Assembly (NCBI GenBank): GCA_965198825.1
Contig: CBDAQB010000002.1
Span: forward strand, 787,978 to 851,977
Source: BOG-908 sp965198825
Lineage (GTDB): Bacteria > Pseudomonadota > Alphaproteobacteria > Acetobacterales > Acetobacteraceae
Reading direction: 5' to 3'
DNA length: 64,000 nt
Part shown: positions 8,801 through 17,505 of the stretch, one piece after another
Position numbering within the stretch: position 1 is the stretch's first letter
Layout of the letters: every line of letters starts with the position of its first letter
The notes under the pieces: generated by a model
What the model was told of the DNA's origin: nothing
What the model saw: the letters and a program-made list of their open reading frames with translations, nothing else
The model's database searches: none
Translations under genes and position numbers: made by a program

Positions 8801-9113
8801 GCACGAGGGCTTCCGCTTCGACGGGGACCTGCGTTTCCGCCGATCGGAGGGGCTGCAGGTAATCCTCGCGGCGGGTCAATAGAAAGCCACGCTCGCCGCT
8901 TTCCGCCTCTTCCAGGCCGGTCAGCAGAAGCCGGGTCTGTATCAACACCGACCTGGTTGCCGCATTGACAGCATGGGCATGACGCCAGCCGTGCAGGTCG
9001 CCGGTGAAGGCGATGACGGCGATCCCGGTCAGGGCTGTCAGCACGGCAATGCTGATCCGCAAGCTGCTGGGGAGCAAGGATCGTCCTGTCATGAAAGGGA
9101 AGCTGCGAGCCAT
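5865..9113 (-). CDS. Hybrid sensor histidine kinase with CHASE3, PAS and GAF domains and a receiver
   Basis: This membrane sensor has 1082 residues. In order it shows TM1 (about 20-38), a periplasmic CHASE3 domain (ESGERGFLLTRREDYL), TM2 (about 193-218), a PAS domain, a GAF-like region, a second PAS domain, the HisKA H-box AHDFNN (about 708), the HATPase N-box NLALNARDAMPNGG (about 814), DTGTGM and GTGLGLAMARG, and a C-terminal receiver with VDDD and phospho-acceptor TDYAMPGMNG (about 996). Phosphate should pass from His to the internal Asp. ATG at 9113 is preferred because AGGA lies upstream; GTG at 9164 would add 17 residues without a ribosome site. The signal and output partner are unknown. 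Confidence 0.92.
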   Translation of the reverse strand: MARSFPFMTGRSLLPSSLRISIAVLTALTGIAVIAFTGDLHGWRHAHAVNAATRSVLIQTRLLLTGLEEAESGERGFLLTRREDYLQPLRSAETQVPVEAEALVRDAEPFPGIADLASALAAASRFRLQTLQAGVALARGPGGTGAAVAVMDDGENGRAMEAVQLLARLVRERVYVARRATIDDRLDRRFLIEGSTILLAGIGCLVFGAALLGRFRAERLLQARLDALMENAAAGIAIFDADLRCLRANAPFTELLPADSRRTPAFGQVLGSLMPDDRGLLEPACATVLSSGRRVENLSLRRGSGTLAQRDWLVSVFPILDQVSPTKNSRGETPGATAVGLMTVEVTAQKAAERQLGFHLLLEEQLRELHDPNAMKQAVCSLIGHHLGAAQAAYGEIRAPWTHVEVEGGWTDGSVAERRGRYDLQDYGDLVSDELMQAHVVAVSDIRTDPRIDADGTRDMYAGRGIVAFAMVLVVQGGHPCAIFGVSDTAPRAWSKTDLLALRDAANRSWSAVERGRAVFELREREQQFERAIAGAGIGVWDWDIARNTVVISRGARPSFHEAMRGTSCTGAQFLAAIHADDRDRMATALARVDADANSGEDFFYEAEFRKPMLSGDIIWLRSQGRVTQRGPDGKATRLSGVTVDVTARRRAEEALNTAQGRLRLLNQDLEAQVKIEVAAREEAQNRLAQTQRLEALAQLSAGIAHDFNNVLQAITGSLALIQRRAGDAEVVRQLAAMAGDAATRGGTITTRLLSFARQGALKPLPVQPTALLTGLHDMLEHMLGPAITLRLDAAQNLPAMLADKAQLEAVLVNLALNARDAMPNGGVLSLGARTDQIGDADPAETRLACGTYLRLAMTDTGTGMSSSTLARASEPFFTTKPVGQGTGLGLAMARGFAEQSGGAFQLSSMSGKGTTVTLWLPLSNAGEEAVNPRIETLPAPSATPRNVLLVDDDALVREVLAGQLEDLGYRVALAQSGALALARIDGGEDIELMITDYAMPGMNGAVLLAETRRRRPRLPVLILTGYADDNLRLNMEEWDSTITMLMRKPVSFESLARTAEILLEYGAQPAPTAGHALARGT

Positions 9114-9245
9114 CCGGCGTCCTGCGCCTGAAACCGGGTAGCGGCGTGCATGGCGCGCGCTCACCGTTGTTCAGGGGGTAATTTCGCTCACGTTTCAACC
9201 GAGAGTGCAATACACTCGGCGCCGTCGAGCCTATATTGTGAAACG

Positions 9246-9941
9246 ATGTGGCGCGAATTTGCTCATAACGCCGAGTTTTACGCCTCGCCATGCGGGCAGG
9301 TGGCGGCTGCGGTCGTACGCCGCGCCATCGGTGCGCTCTGGCCGGATTGCGCGCGCCTGGACGTGCTCGGCGTCGGTTTCCCGGCACCCTTCATGGCCCG
9401 GCTTGATCCTGGAACGAGTCGCTGCATCGCCGTTTTCACCGGCCAGCAGCCCGAGCCGAATGCAGGCAACGCCTGCGTGGCGAGTGCCAGGCGTTTGCCG
9501 TTCCCCGACCTCTCCTTCGACCGCATCCTTCTCGTTCATGGTGTGGAGGCCGCGGGAAAGCCCGAGCGTCTTCTACGGGAGGCATGGCGGCTCCTGCGCG
9601 ACGATGGCCGTCTCATGATCGTCGCCCCGAACCGCACCGGCCTTTGGGCGCATGCCGACCACACGCCATTCGGCCAGGGCCAGCCCTATTCCCAACGCCA
9701 GGTGGACCGCTTGCTGGAGCGCGCCATGTTCCGCGCGGAGCGGCATCTGCCGGCCTTGTTCGTGCCTCCCACCGGCTGGAAGCTGCTTTTGCAAAGCCAT
9801 ATGGCCTGGGAACACGCAGGCCGCCTGCTGCTTCCCGGCCTCGCCGGCGTCATTCTCACCGAGGCGGTGAAAGATGCCTATGCACCCATACCTGCGGTTG
9901 CGGTGGCCCGCAGGAGAATGGTGCTGCCTGAGGCTGCTTGA
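9246..9941 (+). CDS. Class I SAM-dependent methyltransferase
   Basis: The 231-residue protein is a Methyltransf_11-like enzyme. It has a degenerate glycine motif (LDVLGVGFPAPF), the acidic region RLPFPDLSFDRILLVHGVE and the post-motif LLREAWRLLRDDGRLMIVAPN. Relatives beginning WREFAHNAEFYASP-like are commonly encoded near gloB in alphaproteobacteria, as here. The ATG at 9246 starts at this conserved point; upstream in-frame codons from 9150 look like untranslated leader. The substrate is unknown. Confidence 0.82.
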   Translation: MWREFAHNAEFYASPCGQVAAAVVRRAIGALWPDCARLDVLGVGFPAPFMARLDPGTSRCIAVFTGQQPEPNAGNACVASARRLPFPDLSFDRILLVHGVEAAGKPERLLREAWRLLRDDGRLMIVAPNRTGLWAHADHTPFGQGQPYSQRQVDRLLERAMFRAERHLPALFVPPTGWKLLLQSHMAWEHAGRLLLPGLAGVILTEAVKDAYAPIPAVAVARRRMVLPEAA

Positions 9942-9998
9942 GGTAAAGGATAGTCTGCCCGGAGCCCAGCGCGCCGGACCGACACCTCGAGGATGCCT

Positions 9999-11348
9999 AT
10001 GACGGACAAGCGAAACCATGCGGTGATCCTGGCCGCTGGCCTTGGAACCCGGATGAAATCGGCTCAGCCGAAGGCCTCGCACCGGATCGCGGGCCTGCCG
10101 ATGCTGCGTCACCTTCTGATAGCTTGCGAGCCGGTGTTCGACAGCATGACGGTGGTCATTGGCCCGGGCATGGAGTCACTCGCCGGCATGGCGCAGCCCC
10201 ACGCCATCGCCATCCAGACCGACCGCCTGGGCACCGCCCACGCCGCCCTGGCCGCCGCCGACGATTTTGGAGAAGGCGAGGTGGCGATCCTGTTTGCGGA
10301 TAATCCTCTTATACGCGAGGCCACGCTCCGCCACCTCCTGGAGCGCCGGCAGGCTTCCGGCGCGGGGCTCGCCCTGATGGCCATGCGCCCGGCCGATCCT
10401 GCCCGCTACGGCCGCCTGGTGCTCGACGCATCCGGGCGCGTGACGCGCATCGTCGAATGGGCGGACGCATCGGCGGAGGAACGGGCCATCGGGCTGTGCA
10501 ACGGCGGCGCGCTGTGCGGCCCGGCCAGCCTGCTGCTGCCCTGGCTCCGGCGCATCCGCCCGGACAACGCCAAGGGGGAGTACTATTTGACCGACCTGGT
10601 GCGCCTCGCCGTGGCCGATGGGCAGGCCGTTATCGCCGTCGAAGCGCCGGAGGAGGAGCTGCGCGGCATCAACTCGCGCGCCGAACTGGCGGCCGCCGAA
10701 GCCAGCCTTCAGGCGCGCCTTCGCCTGGCCGCCATGGAGGCCGGCGCTACCCTGACCGCACCGGAGACGGTGTTCTTCAGCCACGACACGCATCTGGCGC
10801 CCGACACGGTCGTCGGCCCGCATGTCGTGTTCGGACCTGGCGTTTCGGTGGACGGGCCCGCCGAAATACGCGCCTTCAGCCACCTTGAGGGCTGCCGGAT
10901 TGCGGCCGGGGCGATCATCGGCCCTTACGCCCGTCTGCGACTGGGCAGCGACGTCGGCTCAAACGCGCATGTCGGCAATTTCGTCGAACTGAAGGCGGCC
11001 ACCTTGGGAGAGGGCGCCAAGGCAAACCATCTGGCGTACCTCGGCGACGCCACCATCGGGGCGGGCACTAATATCGGCGCCGGCACCATCACCTGCAACT
11101 ATGATGGTTTCGCCAAGCACCGCACCATCTTGGGGCAAGGGGTGTTCGTCGGCAGCAACAGCACGCTCGTCGCACCCGTTACGCTGGGCGATGGCGCGTT
11201 CACCGCCGCAGGCAGCACCATCACGGCAGACGTGCCTGCAAACGCCATGGCATTCGGGCGCGCCAGGCAACAGAATGCGGAAGGGCGCGCGGAGGCGTTT
11301 CGGGCGGCCCAGAAGTCACGGCACGGTAGCGGGCAGGGGAAGAAGTAG
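9999..11348 (+). CDS. glmU: Bifunctional UDP-GlcNAc pyrophosphorylase / GlcN-1-P acetyltransferase
   Basis: GlmU makes UDP-GlcNAc for peptidoglycan and lipopolysaccharide. The N-terminal nucleotidyltransferase carries LAAGLGTRMKS. The C-terminal left-handed beta-helix is shown by hexapeptide repeats (FSHLEGCRIAAGAIIGPYAR, GTNIGAGTITCNYDG). The 449-residue length is normal. ATG at 9999 is preferred because CGAGG lies 7 bases upstream; ATG at 9993 would be only one base from it. The stop abuts the ATG of glmS, so the two consecutive pathway genes form an operon. Confidence 0.97.
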   Translation: MTDKRNHAVILAAGLGTRMKSAQPKASHRIAGLPMLRHLLIACEPVFDSMTVVIGPGMESLAGMAQPHAIAIQTDRLGTAHAALAAADDFGEGEVAILFADNPLIREATLRHLLERRQASGAGLALMAMRPADPARYGRLVLDASGRVTRIVEWADASAEERAIGLCNGGALCGPASLLLPWLRRIRPDNAKGEYYLTDLVRLAVADGQAVIAVEAPEEELRGINSRAELAAAEASLQARLRLAAMEAGATLTAPETVFFSHDTHLAPDTVVGPHVVFGPGVSVDGPAEIRAFSHLEGCRIAAGAIIGPYARLRLGSDVGSNAHVGNFVELKAATLGEGAKANHLAYLGDATIGAGTNIGAGTITCNYDGFAKHRTILGQGVFVGSNSTLVAPVTLGDGAFTAAGSTITADVPANAMAFGRARQQNAEGRAEAFRAAQKSRHGSGQGKK

Positions 11349-13175
11349 ATGTGCGGCATCGTCGGCGTCATCGGCAAAGGCGATGCGGCGCCTATCCTTC
11401 TCGATAGCCTCAGGAACCTGGAATATCGCGGCTACGACAGCGCCGGCATCGCCACCCTAGTGGACGGCGCCATCGAGCGCAGGCGCGCCGAAGGCAAGCT
11501 CGCCAATTTGGCCGCTGCGCTGCGCGAAAGGCCGCTGGCAGGCACTACGGGCATCGGTCACACCCGCTGGGCCACGCATGGCGCGCCGACGCACAACAAC
11601 GCCCATCCGCACGGCACCAGACGCGTCGCTGTCGTGCACAACGGCATCATCGAAAACCATGCCGAGCTGCGGCACGAGCTCGAGTCGAAGGGCCAGGTCT
11701 TCAATACGGAGACCGACACCGAGACGGTGGCGCAGCTCATCGATTATTTGCTCGCCGGCGGGATGACTCCCGTCGAGGCAGCGCAGGCGGCGCTTGCCCG
11801 GCTGGAAGGCGCCTATGCCCTCGCGCTTCTGTTCGCCGGACACCCGAACCTGATGATCGGCGCCCGCCATGGCCCTCCGCTGGCCGTCGGCTTTGGCGAT
11901 GGCGAGATGTTCATCGGCTCGGACGCCCTGGCGCTCGCTCCCCTGACCAGCCGCATCGCCTACCTGCACGATGGCGACTGGGCCGTGCTCTCGGGCGAGA
12001 ACGCGGTGTTCCGCGACGCCACCGGCAGCGAAGTGGAGCGCGAAATCAAGCGCACCGCTTTGTCGGGCGCCGCCACCGGCAAGGGCGGCTTCCGCCATTT
12101 CATGGAGAAGGAGCTGCACGAGCATCCCGCCGTGATCGGCGACAGCTTGCGCCGCATGGTCGATCCGGGTAGCCGCGCCGTCGTGCTGCCTGAGTTGCCG
12201 TTCGATCCGGCCCGGATCAGCCGGATCACCATGTCGGCCTGCGGCTCCGCGTATTACGCCGGCCTCGTCGGGCGCAATTGGTTCGAAAGCGTCGCGCGCA
12301 TTCCGGTGGATGCCGATGTCGCCAGCGAATTCCGCTACCGCGAACCGCCATTGCCGGAAGGCGGCCTCGGCCTTCTCATCAGCCAGTCTGGAGAGACTGC
12401 GGATACCATGGCGGCGCTGCGCACCATGCGCGCGGGCGGCCAGAAGATACTCTCGGTGCTCAACGTTCCCGAAAGCACCATGGCACGCGAAAGCGACGCG
12501 GTCATCGAGACAGTCGCCGGACCCGAAATCGGTGTCGCCAGCACCAAGGCCTTTACCGCACAGCTTTCGGTTCTCGCCTGCCTGGCGCTGGCCTTTGCAC
12601 GAGCTCGCGGGGTGCTGGATGCCGAGGAAGAGGGCCGCCTCACCGACGCGCTTCTTCGCGTGCCGCATCTCGCAGCCGAAATCCTCGCGGAAGGCGACGC
12701 GGCGGTGCAGCGCGTCGCCGCCATCGTGGCAGAAGCACGCGACGTGCTCTATCTTGGCCGTGGAAGCTGCTTTCCCGTCGCCATGGAAGGCGCGCTGAAG
12801 CTCAAGGAAATCAGCTACATCCACGCAGAAGGCTATGCAGCCGGCGAAATGAAACATGGGCCCATCGCCCTGATCGACCGCAGCGTGCCGATCATCGGCA
12901 TCGCCCCCTCAGGCCCGCTTTTTGAAAAAACCGCCTCCAATCTTCAGGAAGCGCAAGCCCGCGGTGGCCAGATCATCCTCATCAGCGACGCCGCCGGCGC
13001 CGCCCGCCTGCGCCATATCGCCGTGGATACGCTCGTCATGCCTGATATCGATCCGTTTGCTGCGCCTATTCTGTACAGCATTCCGGTTCAGTTGCTGGCT
13101 TATCATGTGGCGGTGTTGAAGGGGACTGACGTGGACCAGCCTCGGAATTTGGCTAAATCTGTGACGGTGGAGTGA
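11349..13175 (+). CDS. glmS: Glutamine-fructose-6-phosphate aminotransferase
   Basis: GlmS makes glucosamine-6-phosphate from fructose-6-phosphate and glutamine, the entry step to UDP-GlcNAc. The nucleophile Cys follows the initiator Met (MCGIVGVIG) in the class II glutaminase domain (residues 1-220). Two SIS isomerase domains follow, with SQSGETADT and the C-terminal DQPRNLAKSVTVE ending that is diagnostic for GlmS. The length of 608 residues is standard. It starts one base after glmU ends. No glmS ribozyme is visible, and none is expected in this group. Confidence 0.98.
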   Translation: MCGIVGVIGKGDAAPILLDSLRNLEYRGYDSAGIATLVDGAIERRRAEGKLANLAAALRERPLAGTTGIGHTRWATHGAPTHNNAHPHGTRRVAVVHNGIIENHAELRHELESKGQVFNTETDTETVAQLIDYLLAGGMTPVEAAQAALARLEGAYALALLFAGHPNLMIGARHGPPLAVGFGDGEMFIGSDALALAPLTSRIAYLHDGDWAVLSGENAVFRDATGSEVEREIKRTALSGAATGKGGFRHFMEKELHEHPAVIGDSLRRMVDPGSRAVVLPELPFDPARISRITMSACGSAYYAGLVGRNWFESVARIPVDADVASEFRYREPPLPEGGLGLLISQSGETADTMAALRTMRAGGQKILSVLNVPESTMARESDAVIETVAGPEIGVASTKAFTAQLSVLACLALAFARARGVLDAEEEGRLTDALLRVPHLAAEILAEGDAAVQRVAAIVAEARDVLYLGRGSCFPVAMEGALKLKEISYIHAEGYAAGEMKHGPIALIDRSVPIIGIAPSGPLFEKTASNLQEAQARGGQIILISDAAGAARLRHIAVDTLVMPDIDPFAAPILYSIPVQLLAYHVAVLKGTDVDQPRNLAKSVTVE

Positions 13176-13177
13176 GG

Positions 13178-13305
13178 GAAGGTCTTCTTTTTTGAAAAAA
13201 AGAAGCAAAAAACTTTTGCGACCTGGGACCGAGATCGTGGGACGGCCCAGCCTAGGTAAGTAAAAGTTTTTTGGTTCTTTTTTTCAAAAAAGAACTTCTT
13301 CCTTC
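13178..13305. repeat. Hairpin element, copy 3 (both arms)
   Basis: The left arm (13184-13217) is C/G type and the right arm (13262-13295) is G/C type (GTTC to GAAC). The spacer has GGGACCGAGATCGTG. It lies between convergent glmS and a lipoprotein gene. Confidence 0.95.
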
Positions 13306-13650
13306 CTAACAGATGCCCAGCGCTACACCGGGCCGCGCTCCCGTGCGGCAAAGCCCATAACCGCCTCTTTGCGGTCTATGCCTCACGATAAACACATGAT
13401 CCCGCCGGAGATCGGCCAGGGTGAGCACCCGAGGCGGCTCGCTTGGCCAGAGATTGCCTTTTTCGGTGAAGACAGCGGGAAGCGGCTGTGGCTGGCCGGC
13501 GATACGGTCGAGGGTTTCGGTTTCCTGTGCGGTCGGGCGGCTGCTTTGGCCGGTGAACGTCTCGACCTGGCCAGGATGCCAGCCTGCACCGGCGCACCCT
13601 GAGGTTAGTGCCACGATGCAGAGCAGAGAGGACAGGCGCCATGCGGTCAT
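13306..13650 (-). CDS. Small lipoprotein of unknown function
   Basis: The 114-residue protein begins with a signal peptide and a lipobox-like ALTSGC, so the mature protein would start at Cys19 and be membrane-anchored. The remainder is hydrophilic with no recognised domain. The stop (13306) sits at the edge of hairpin copy 3. The last 30 residues have no clear character, so the native C-terminus is uncertain. The signal peptide supports a real gene; the function is unknown. Confidence 0.6.
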   Translation of the reverse strand: MTAWRLSSLLCIVALTSGCAGAGWHPGQVETFTGQSSRPTAQETETLDRIAGQPQPLPAVFTEKGNLWPSEPPRVLTLADLRRDHVFIVRHRPQRGGYGLCRTGARPGVALGIC

Positions 13651-13857
13651 GCAGTTTTCTTTTGGGGGCGGGACTTAGCTAACGCTTATCTCCATCCTCC
13701 TCAACTTCTACGCTTGTTTCGAAAAAGATTGTTACGGCCTCTGCAAGCTACACTTTTTTGTTTGGCAGAGGTCGGCAACCTCGGGGTCATCGCCTGGTTA
13801 GGCGCGCGATGGCAGTGTACCCGGCGAGTGCGGGAACATTGTGAAAGCGGAGGGATG

Positions 13858-14319
13858 ATGCCCAGCCACACGATCGTTGCCGTCTATGACACGCATGCCC
13901 ACGCGGACCTTGCTATCGCCGACCTCTCAGTCGCCGGCATCCCGGATGCCTGCATCAAGCACTACACGGACGAGACGAAATCCGCGATTGCCACGACCGA
14001 AACGCCTGCTGCCGACAATGGCCGTTCGCAGGGTTTTTGGGCGTGGCTGATGGGCGAGGATGAAGCGCCGGACGATCATGTTCTCTACGACCGGTCCATC
14101 GAGAGCGGCCAGACTGTCGTGACGGTGATCGCGGACGATGCGAACGTCGAGCAGATCTCCAGGATTCTCGAAGAGCATGCACCGGTTGACGTCGAGCGGA
14201 CCGCCGGTTCGATCGCGCCGGGTAGCGTGATTGCCTCGCGCCTCAAGCGTTACACCGTTGCTCATCCGGTAGACGAGCAAGTTCGCCTAAGGGATCTCGC
14301 CTTTGCGAACCGTAGGTAA
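13858..14319 (+). CDS. YflT/GS17M-like stress protein, probably truncated
   Basis: The 153-residue protein opens with HTIVAVYDTHAHADLAIADL, the alpha/beta start of the heat-induced stress protein (YflT / general stress 17M) domain. It continues to VEQISRILEEHAPVDVERTA. The end, RYTVAHPVDEQVRLRDLAFANRR, looks like the start of a DUF2382-type tail (EEQVRLRDE...VERRPV in relatives) that stops early. AGGAGGG lies just upstream of a double ATG (13855 and 13858). The truncation is inferred from remembered family patterns, not an alignment. Confidence 0.7.
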   Translation: MPSHTIVAVYDTHAHADLAIADLSVAGIPDACIKHYTDETKSAIATTETPAADNGRSQGFWAWLMGEDEAPDDHVLYDRSIESGQTVVTVIADDANVEQISRILEEHAPVDVERTAGSIAPGSVIASRLKRYTVAHPVDEQVRLRDLAFANRR

Positions 14320-14376
14320 GGCCGCAACTTTTTAAAACATAAGCAACACCAACCTAAGCTCCGAAAGGATTTTCCG

Positions 14377-15546
14377 ATGAAGGCACTCTGCTGGCACGGC
14401 AAGGGCGACATCCGCTGCGACACCGTTCCCGACCCGAAGATTGAAGACGCGCGTGACGTCATTCTCAAAGTTTCCAGTTGCGCCATCTGCGGTTCCGATT
14501 TGCATCTCATGGACGGCCAGATGCCGACGATGGAGAGCGGCGACGTTCTCGGCCATGAATTCATGGGCGAAGTCGTCGAAGTCGGATCGCCTGACCACAA
14601 GCTGAAGAAAGGCGACCGTATCGTCGTCCCGTTCAACATCAACTGCGGCGAGTGCCGGCAGTGCAAGATGGGCAACTGGGCTTCCTGCCTGCGCTCCAAC
14701 CGCAATGCGGAAATGGCTGCCAAGCAGTTCGGCTATTCTACGGCCGGCCTGTTCGGCTATTCGCATCTGACTGGCGGCTACTGGGGCGGCCAGGCGGAAT
14801 ATGTCCGCGTGCCAATGGCCGATGTCGGCCCGATGAAGGTGCCGGAGGGCATGAGCGATGAGCAGGCGCTGTTCCTCAGCGACATCCTGCCCACAGGCTG
14901 GCAGGGCGCCGAACATTGTGACATTCAGGGCGGCGACATCGTGGCGATCTGGGGCGCCGGCCCTGTTGGCCTGTTCGCGATCAAGTCCGCCATCATCATG
15001 GGTGCGGAACGCGTCATCTCCATCGAAAGCGTGCCTGAGCGTATCGCCATGGCCAAGAAGGCCGGTGCGACCGACATCATCGACTTCACCAAGGAAGATG
15101 TGCTCGAGCGCATCAAGGAGATTACCAAGGGCCAGGGTGCGGACTCGGTGATGGATTGCGTCGGCATGGAAGCGCATGGCAGCCACGGCATGATGGGCGT
15201 GCTGAGCGCGGTGCAGGAGACCTTCACTAGCATGCAGCGCCCGTATGCGCTGGAGCAGATGATCATTGCCGTGCGCCCCACCGGCACCGTCTCGGTTCCA
15301 GGCGTCTATGGTGGCCCTGTGCCGGTCAACATGGCGGCCGTCGTGCAGAAGGGCCTCACCATCAAGACCGGCCAGACGCACGTGAAGCGCTACCTCGAGC
15401 CGCTGACGAAGATGATCCAGGAGGGCAAGATCGACCCGACGTTCCTGATTACCCACAGGAGCACGAACCTGGAAGACGGGCCGGAACTGTACAAGACTTT
15501 CCGGGATAAGAAGGACGACTGCGTTAAGGTGGTTTTCCACCTTTAA
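14377..15546 (+). CDS. Zinc-dependent alcohol dehydrogenase (medium-chain, FDH-like)
   Basis: This NAD(P)-dependent medium-chain dehydrogenase has 389 residues. Catalytic zinc ligands are C38, H60 and E61 (GHEF), and structural zinc cysteines are C90, C93, C96 and C104. The Rossmann motif is WGAGPVGLFAIK. The long insertion and overall pattern match the glutathione-independent formaldehyde-dehydrogenase-like subgroup, often annotated only as zinc-dependent alcohol dehydrogenase. AAGGA precedes the ATG. The true substrate cannot be read from sequence. Hairpin copy 4 follows immediately. Confidence 0.9.
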   Translation: MKALCWHGKGDIRCDTVPDPKIEDARDVILKVSSCAICGSDLHLMDGQMPTMESGDVLGHEFMGEVVEVGSPDHKLKKGDRIVVPFNINCGECRQCKMGNWASCLRSNRNAEMAAKQFGYSTAGLFGYSHLTGGYWGGQAEYVRVPMADVGPMKVPEGMSDEQALFLSDILPTGWQGAEHCDIQGGDIVAIWGAGPVGLFAIKSAIIMGAERVISIESVPERIAMAKKAGATDIIDFTKEDVLERIKEITKGQGADSVMDCVGMEAHGSHGMMGVLSAVQETFTSMQRPYALEQMIIAVRPTGTVSVPGVYGGPVPVNMAAVVQKGLTIKTGQTHVKRYLEPLTKMIQEGKIDPTFLITHRSTNLEDGPELYKTFRDKKDDCVKVVFHL

Positions 15547-15549
15547 GCA

Positions 15550-15682
15550 AGGAAGGTCTTCTTTTTTGAAAAAAAGAAGCAAAAAACTTTTGGACCTTTA
15601 GGCTGGGCCTTTCCACGATCTCGGTCCCCCAGTCGCAAAAGTTTTTTGGTTCTTTTTTTCAAAAAAGAACATCTTTCTTCCG
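15550..15682. repeat. Hairpin element, copy 4 (both arms)
   Basis: The left arm is C/G type and the right arm is G/C type (GTTC from 15649 to GAAC at 15670). The spacer reads CACGATCTCGGTCCC. It lies between two genes in the same orientation. Confidence 0.95.
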
Positions 15683-15724
15683 TCCGCCGGCGTTCCATGT
15701 TCCTCGCAGAAGAGGACACCGCCC

Positions 15725-15955
15725 ATGGTCGACCATTCAGACATCAAGGAACACGCCGCCATCATCGGCGCAGATGGCGTGCACGTCGGCACCGTGGATC
15801 ATCTCCAGGGTGACCGCATCAAGCTGACAAAGCAGGATTCAGCAGACGGCAAGCACCACTTCATCTCGCTCGGCCTTGTCGCTGAAGTGGAGAACGGCGT
15901 CGTCAGGCTATCGGCGAACGCAGATGTGGCTGTGACCTTCGAGGAAGCGGAGTAG
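15725..15955 (+). CDS. DUF2171 domain protein
   Basis: The 76-residue protein is a single DUF2171 domain (PRC-barrel-like): HAAIIGADGVHVGTVDHLQGDRIKLTKQDSADGKHHFISLGLVAEV. Such small proteins are common in Acetobacteraceae and rhizobia, and their role is unknown, with stress response often suggested. It lies alone between hairpin copy 4 and an Nramp-type transporter. Confidence 0.85.
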   Translation: MVDHSDIKEHAAIIGADGVHVGTVDHLQGDRIKLTKQDSADGKHHFISLGLVAEVENGVVRLSANADVAVTFEEAE

Positions 15956-16096
15956 CTTCTCCGGCCTGCGTCGCAGGACGGTCCAGGTCGGTCGGCGCAA
16001 GCGCGTCGCGTTGACCGACTCGGCCGCTCCAGGCCATACGGATGGCATGCCTCGACGCTTCCACGAGGCCCGTCCGGAACTCTGCAAGATGACAGC

Positions 16097-17404
16097 GTGA
16101 GCGAAGTTCATCCCGCAGCGTCGCTTTCAGACGAGGTTGCGAAGCAGCCTGCGCGGCCGAAGCTAATTGAAATCATGGGGCCCGGCCTGATTACCGGCGC
16201 CTCCGACGATGATCCGAGCGGGATCGCCACATACTCGCAGGCCGGCGCGCAGTTCGGCTACGAGATGGGCTGGACGCTGTTGCTGACCTACCCGCTCATG
16301 TGCGCCATCCAGCAGGTCAGCGCTGAGATCGGCCGGGTGACAGGGCGTGGGCTGGCAGGCAATTTGCGGCAGCATTATCCGCGCTGGCTGCTGTTCACCT
16401 TGGTGGCACTCCTCGTCGGCGCGAATACGATCAACATCGGCGCGGATCTTGGCGCCATGGCCGCGGCGCTGAAGCTGCTCGTGCGTGGGTCGCTCCTGCT
16501 CTACGTGCTGTTTTTCGCCATCGCAACGCTGCTTCTGGAGACGCTTCTGCGCTACTCCCGCTACGTCTCGGTATTGAAATGGCTGACGCTTTCGCTGTTC
16601 GCCTACGTGGCCACCGTGTTTGTCGTGGGCGTGCCGTGGGGGACGGTCGCCATCCACATGGTGCTGCCGCAAATCACCTTTTCCGCTGGTTACCTCACCG
16701 TTGTGGTCGCTGTTTTCGGCACCACCATCAGCCCGTATCTGTTCTTCTGGCAGGCCGGCGAGGAGGTGGAGGTTCTCTCCGAGCGCCCCGAGGCGAGTGC
16801 GCTTCTGGATGCACCGGACCAGGCGCCTCGCGAGCTGCGCCGCATCCGGATCGACACCTATGTCGGCATGGCGCTGTCGAACATCGTGGCCCTGTTCATC
16901 GTGCTCACCGCGGCCGCAACGCTGCATGCGCATGGCGTAACGGACGTGCAGACCTCCGCTCAGGCCGCCGAGGCGCTGCGCCCCCTCGCAGGCAGGTTCG
17001 CCTTTACCCTCTTCGCGCTGGGCATCATCGGGACAGGGCTGCTTGCCCTTCCAGTGCTTGCCGGGTCGGCTTCTTTCGCGCTCGGGGAGGCGTTGGGCTG
17101 GCCTGTCGGCATGGCGCGCAAGCCGCTCAATGCCCGCGCCTTCTACGGCACTATCGTCGCCGCCACTCTGGTCGGCGCGCTGCTGAACTTCTCGTCGCTC
17201 GACCCGGTGAAAGCCCTGTTCTGGAGCGCCGTGCTGAACGGCGTTGTGGCAGTGCCCATCATGGTCATGATGATGCTGATGGCTGTACGTCGCGACGTCA
17301 TGGGGCAGTTCACGCTTGGGCCTGTGCTGAAGGCCATGGGGTGGCTGGCGACGGGGGTGATGACGGTGGCGGCGGTGGGGATGTTTGCGACTTGGGGGAA
17401 GTAG
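16097..17404 (+). CDS. Nramp-related metal ion transporter
   Basis: The 435-residue polytopic membrane protein has about 11 hydrophobic segments of the Nramp fold. The first helix motif reads DDDPSGIATY where classical MntH/Nramp has DPGN. The sixth helix reads GTTISPYLFFWQ where the classical motif contains MPH. The metal-binding Asn and Met of classical Nramp are therefore replaced, so manganese or iron transport should not be assumed. GTG at 16097 is used. Hairpin copy 5 begins just after the stop. Confidence 0.85.
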   Translation: MSEVHPAASLSDEVAKQPARPKLIEIMGPGLITGASDDDPSGIATYSQAGAQFGYEMGWTLLLTYPLMCAIQQVSAEIGRVTGRGLAGNLRQHYPRWLLFTLVALLVGANTINIGADLGAMAAALKLLVRGSLLLYVLFFAIATLLLETLLRYSRYVSVLKWLTLSLFAYVATVFVVGVPWGTVAIHMVLPQITFSAGYLTVVVAVFGTTISPYLFFWQAGEEVEVLSERPEASALLDAPDQAPRELRRIRIDTYVGMALSNIVALFIVLTAAATLHAHGVTDVQTSAQAAEALRPLAGRFAFTLFALGIIGTGLLALPVLAGSASFALGEALGWPVGMARKPLNARAFYGTIVAATLVGALLNFSSLDPVKALFWSAVLNGVVAVPIMVMMMLMAVRRDVMGQFTLGPVLKAMGWLATGVMTVAAVGMFATWGK

Positions 17405-17406
17405 GC

Positions 17407-17505
17407 AAGGAGTTCTTTTTTGAAAAAAAGAACCAAAAAACTTTTGCGATTTGGGGACCGAGATCTTGGGAACGTTCGGCTTACGGGTCCCAGAGGAAGT
17501 CCTTT
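17407..17505. repeat. Hairpin element, copy 5 (left arm only)
   Basis: A G/C-type left arm starts at 17412, followed by a spacer with GGGACCGAGATC. The right arm is missing and the sequence passes into the ABC permease 3' end, so this is a half element. Confidence 0.85.
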
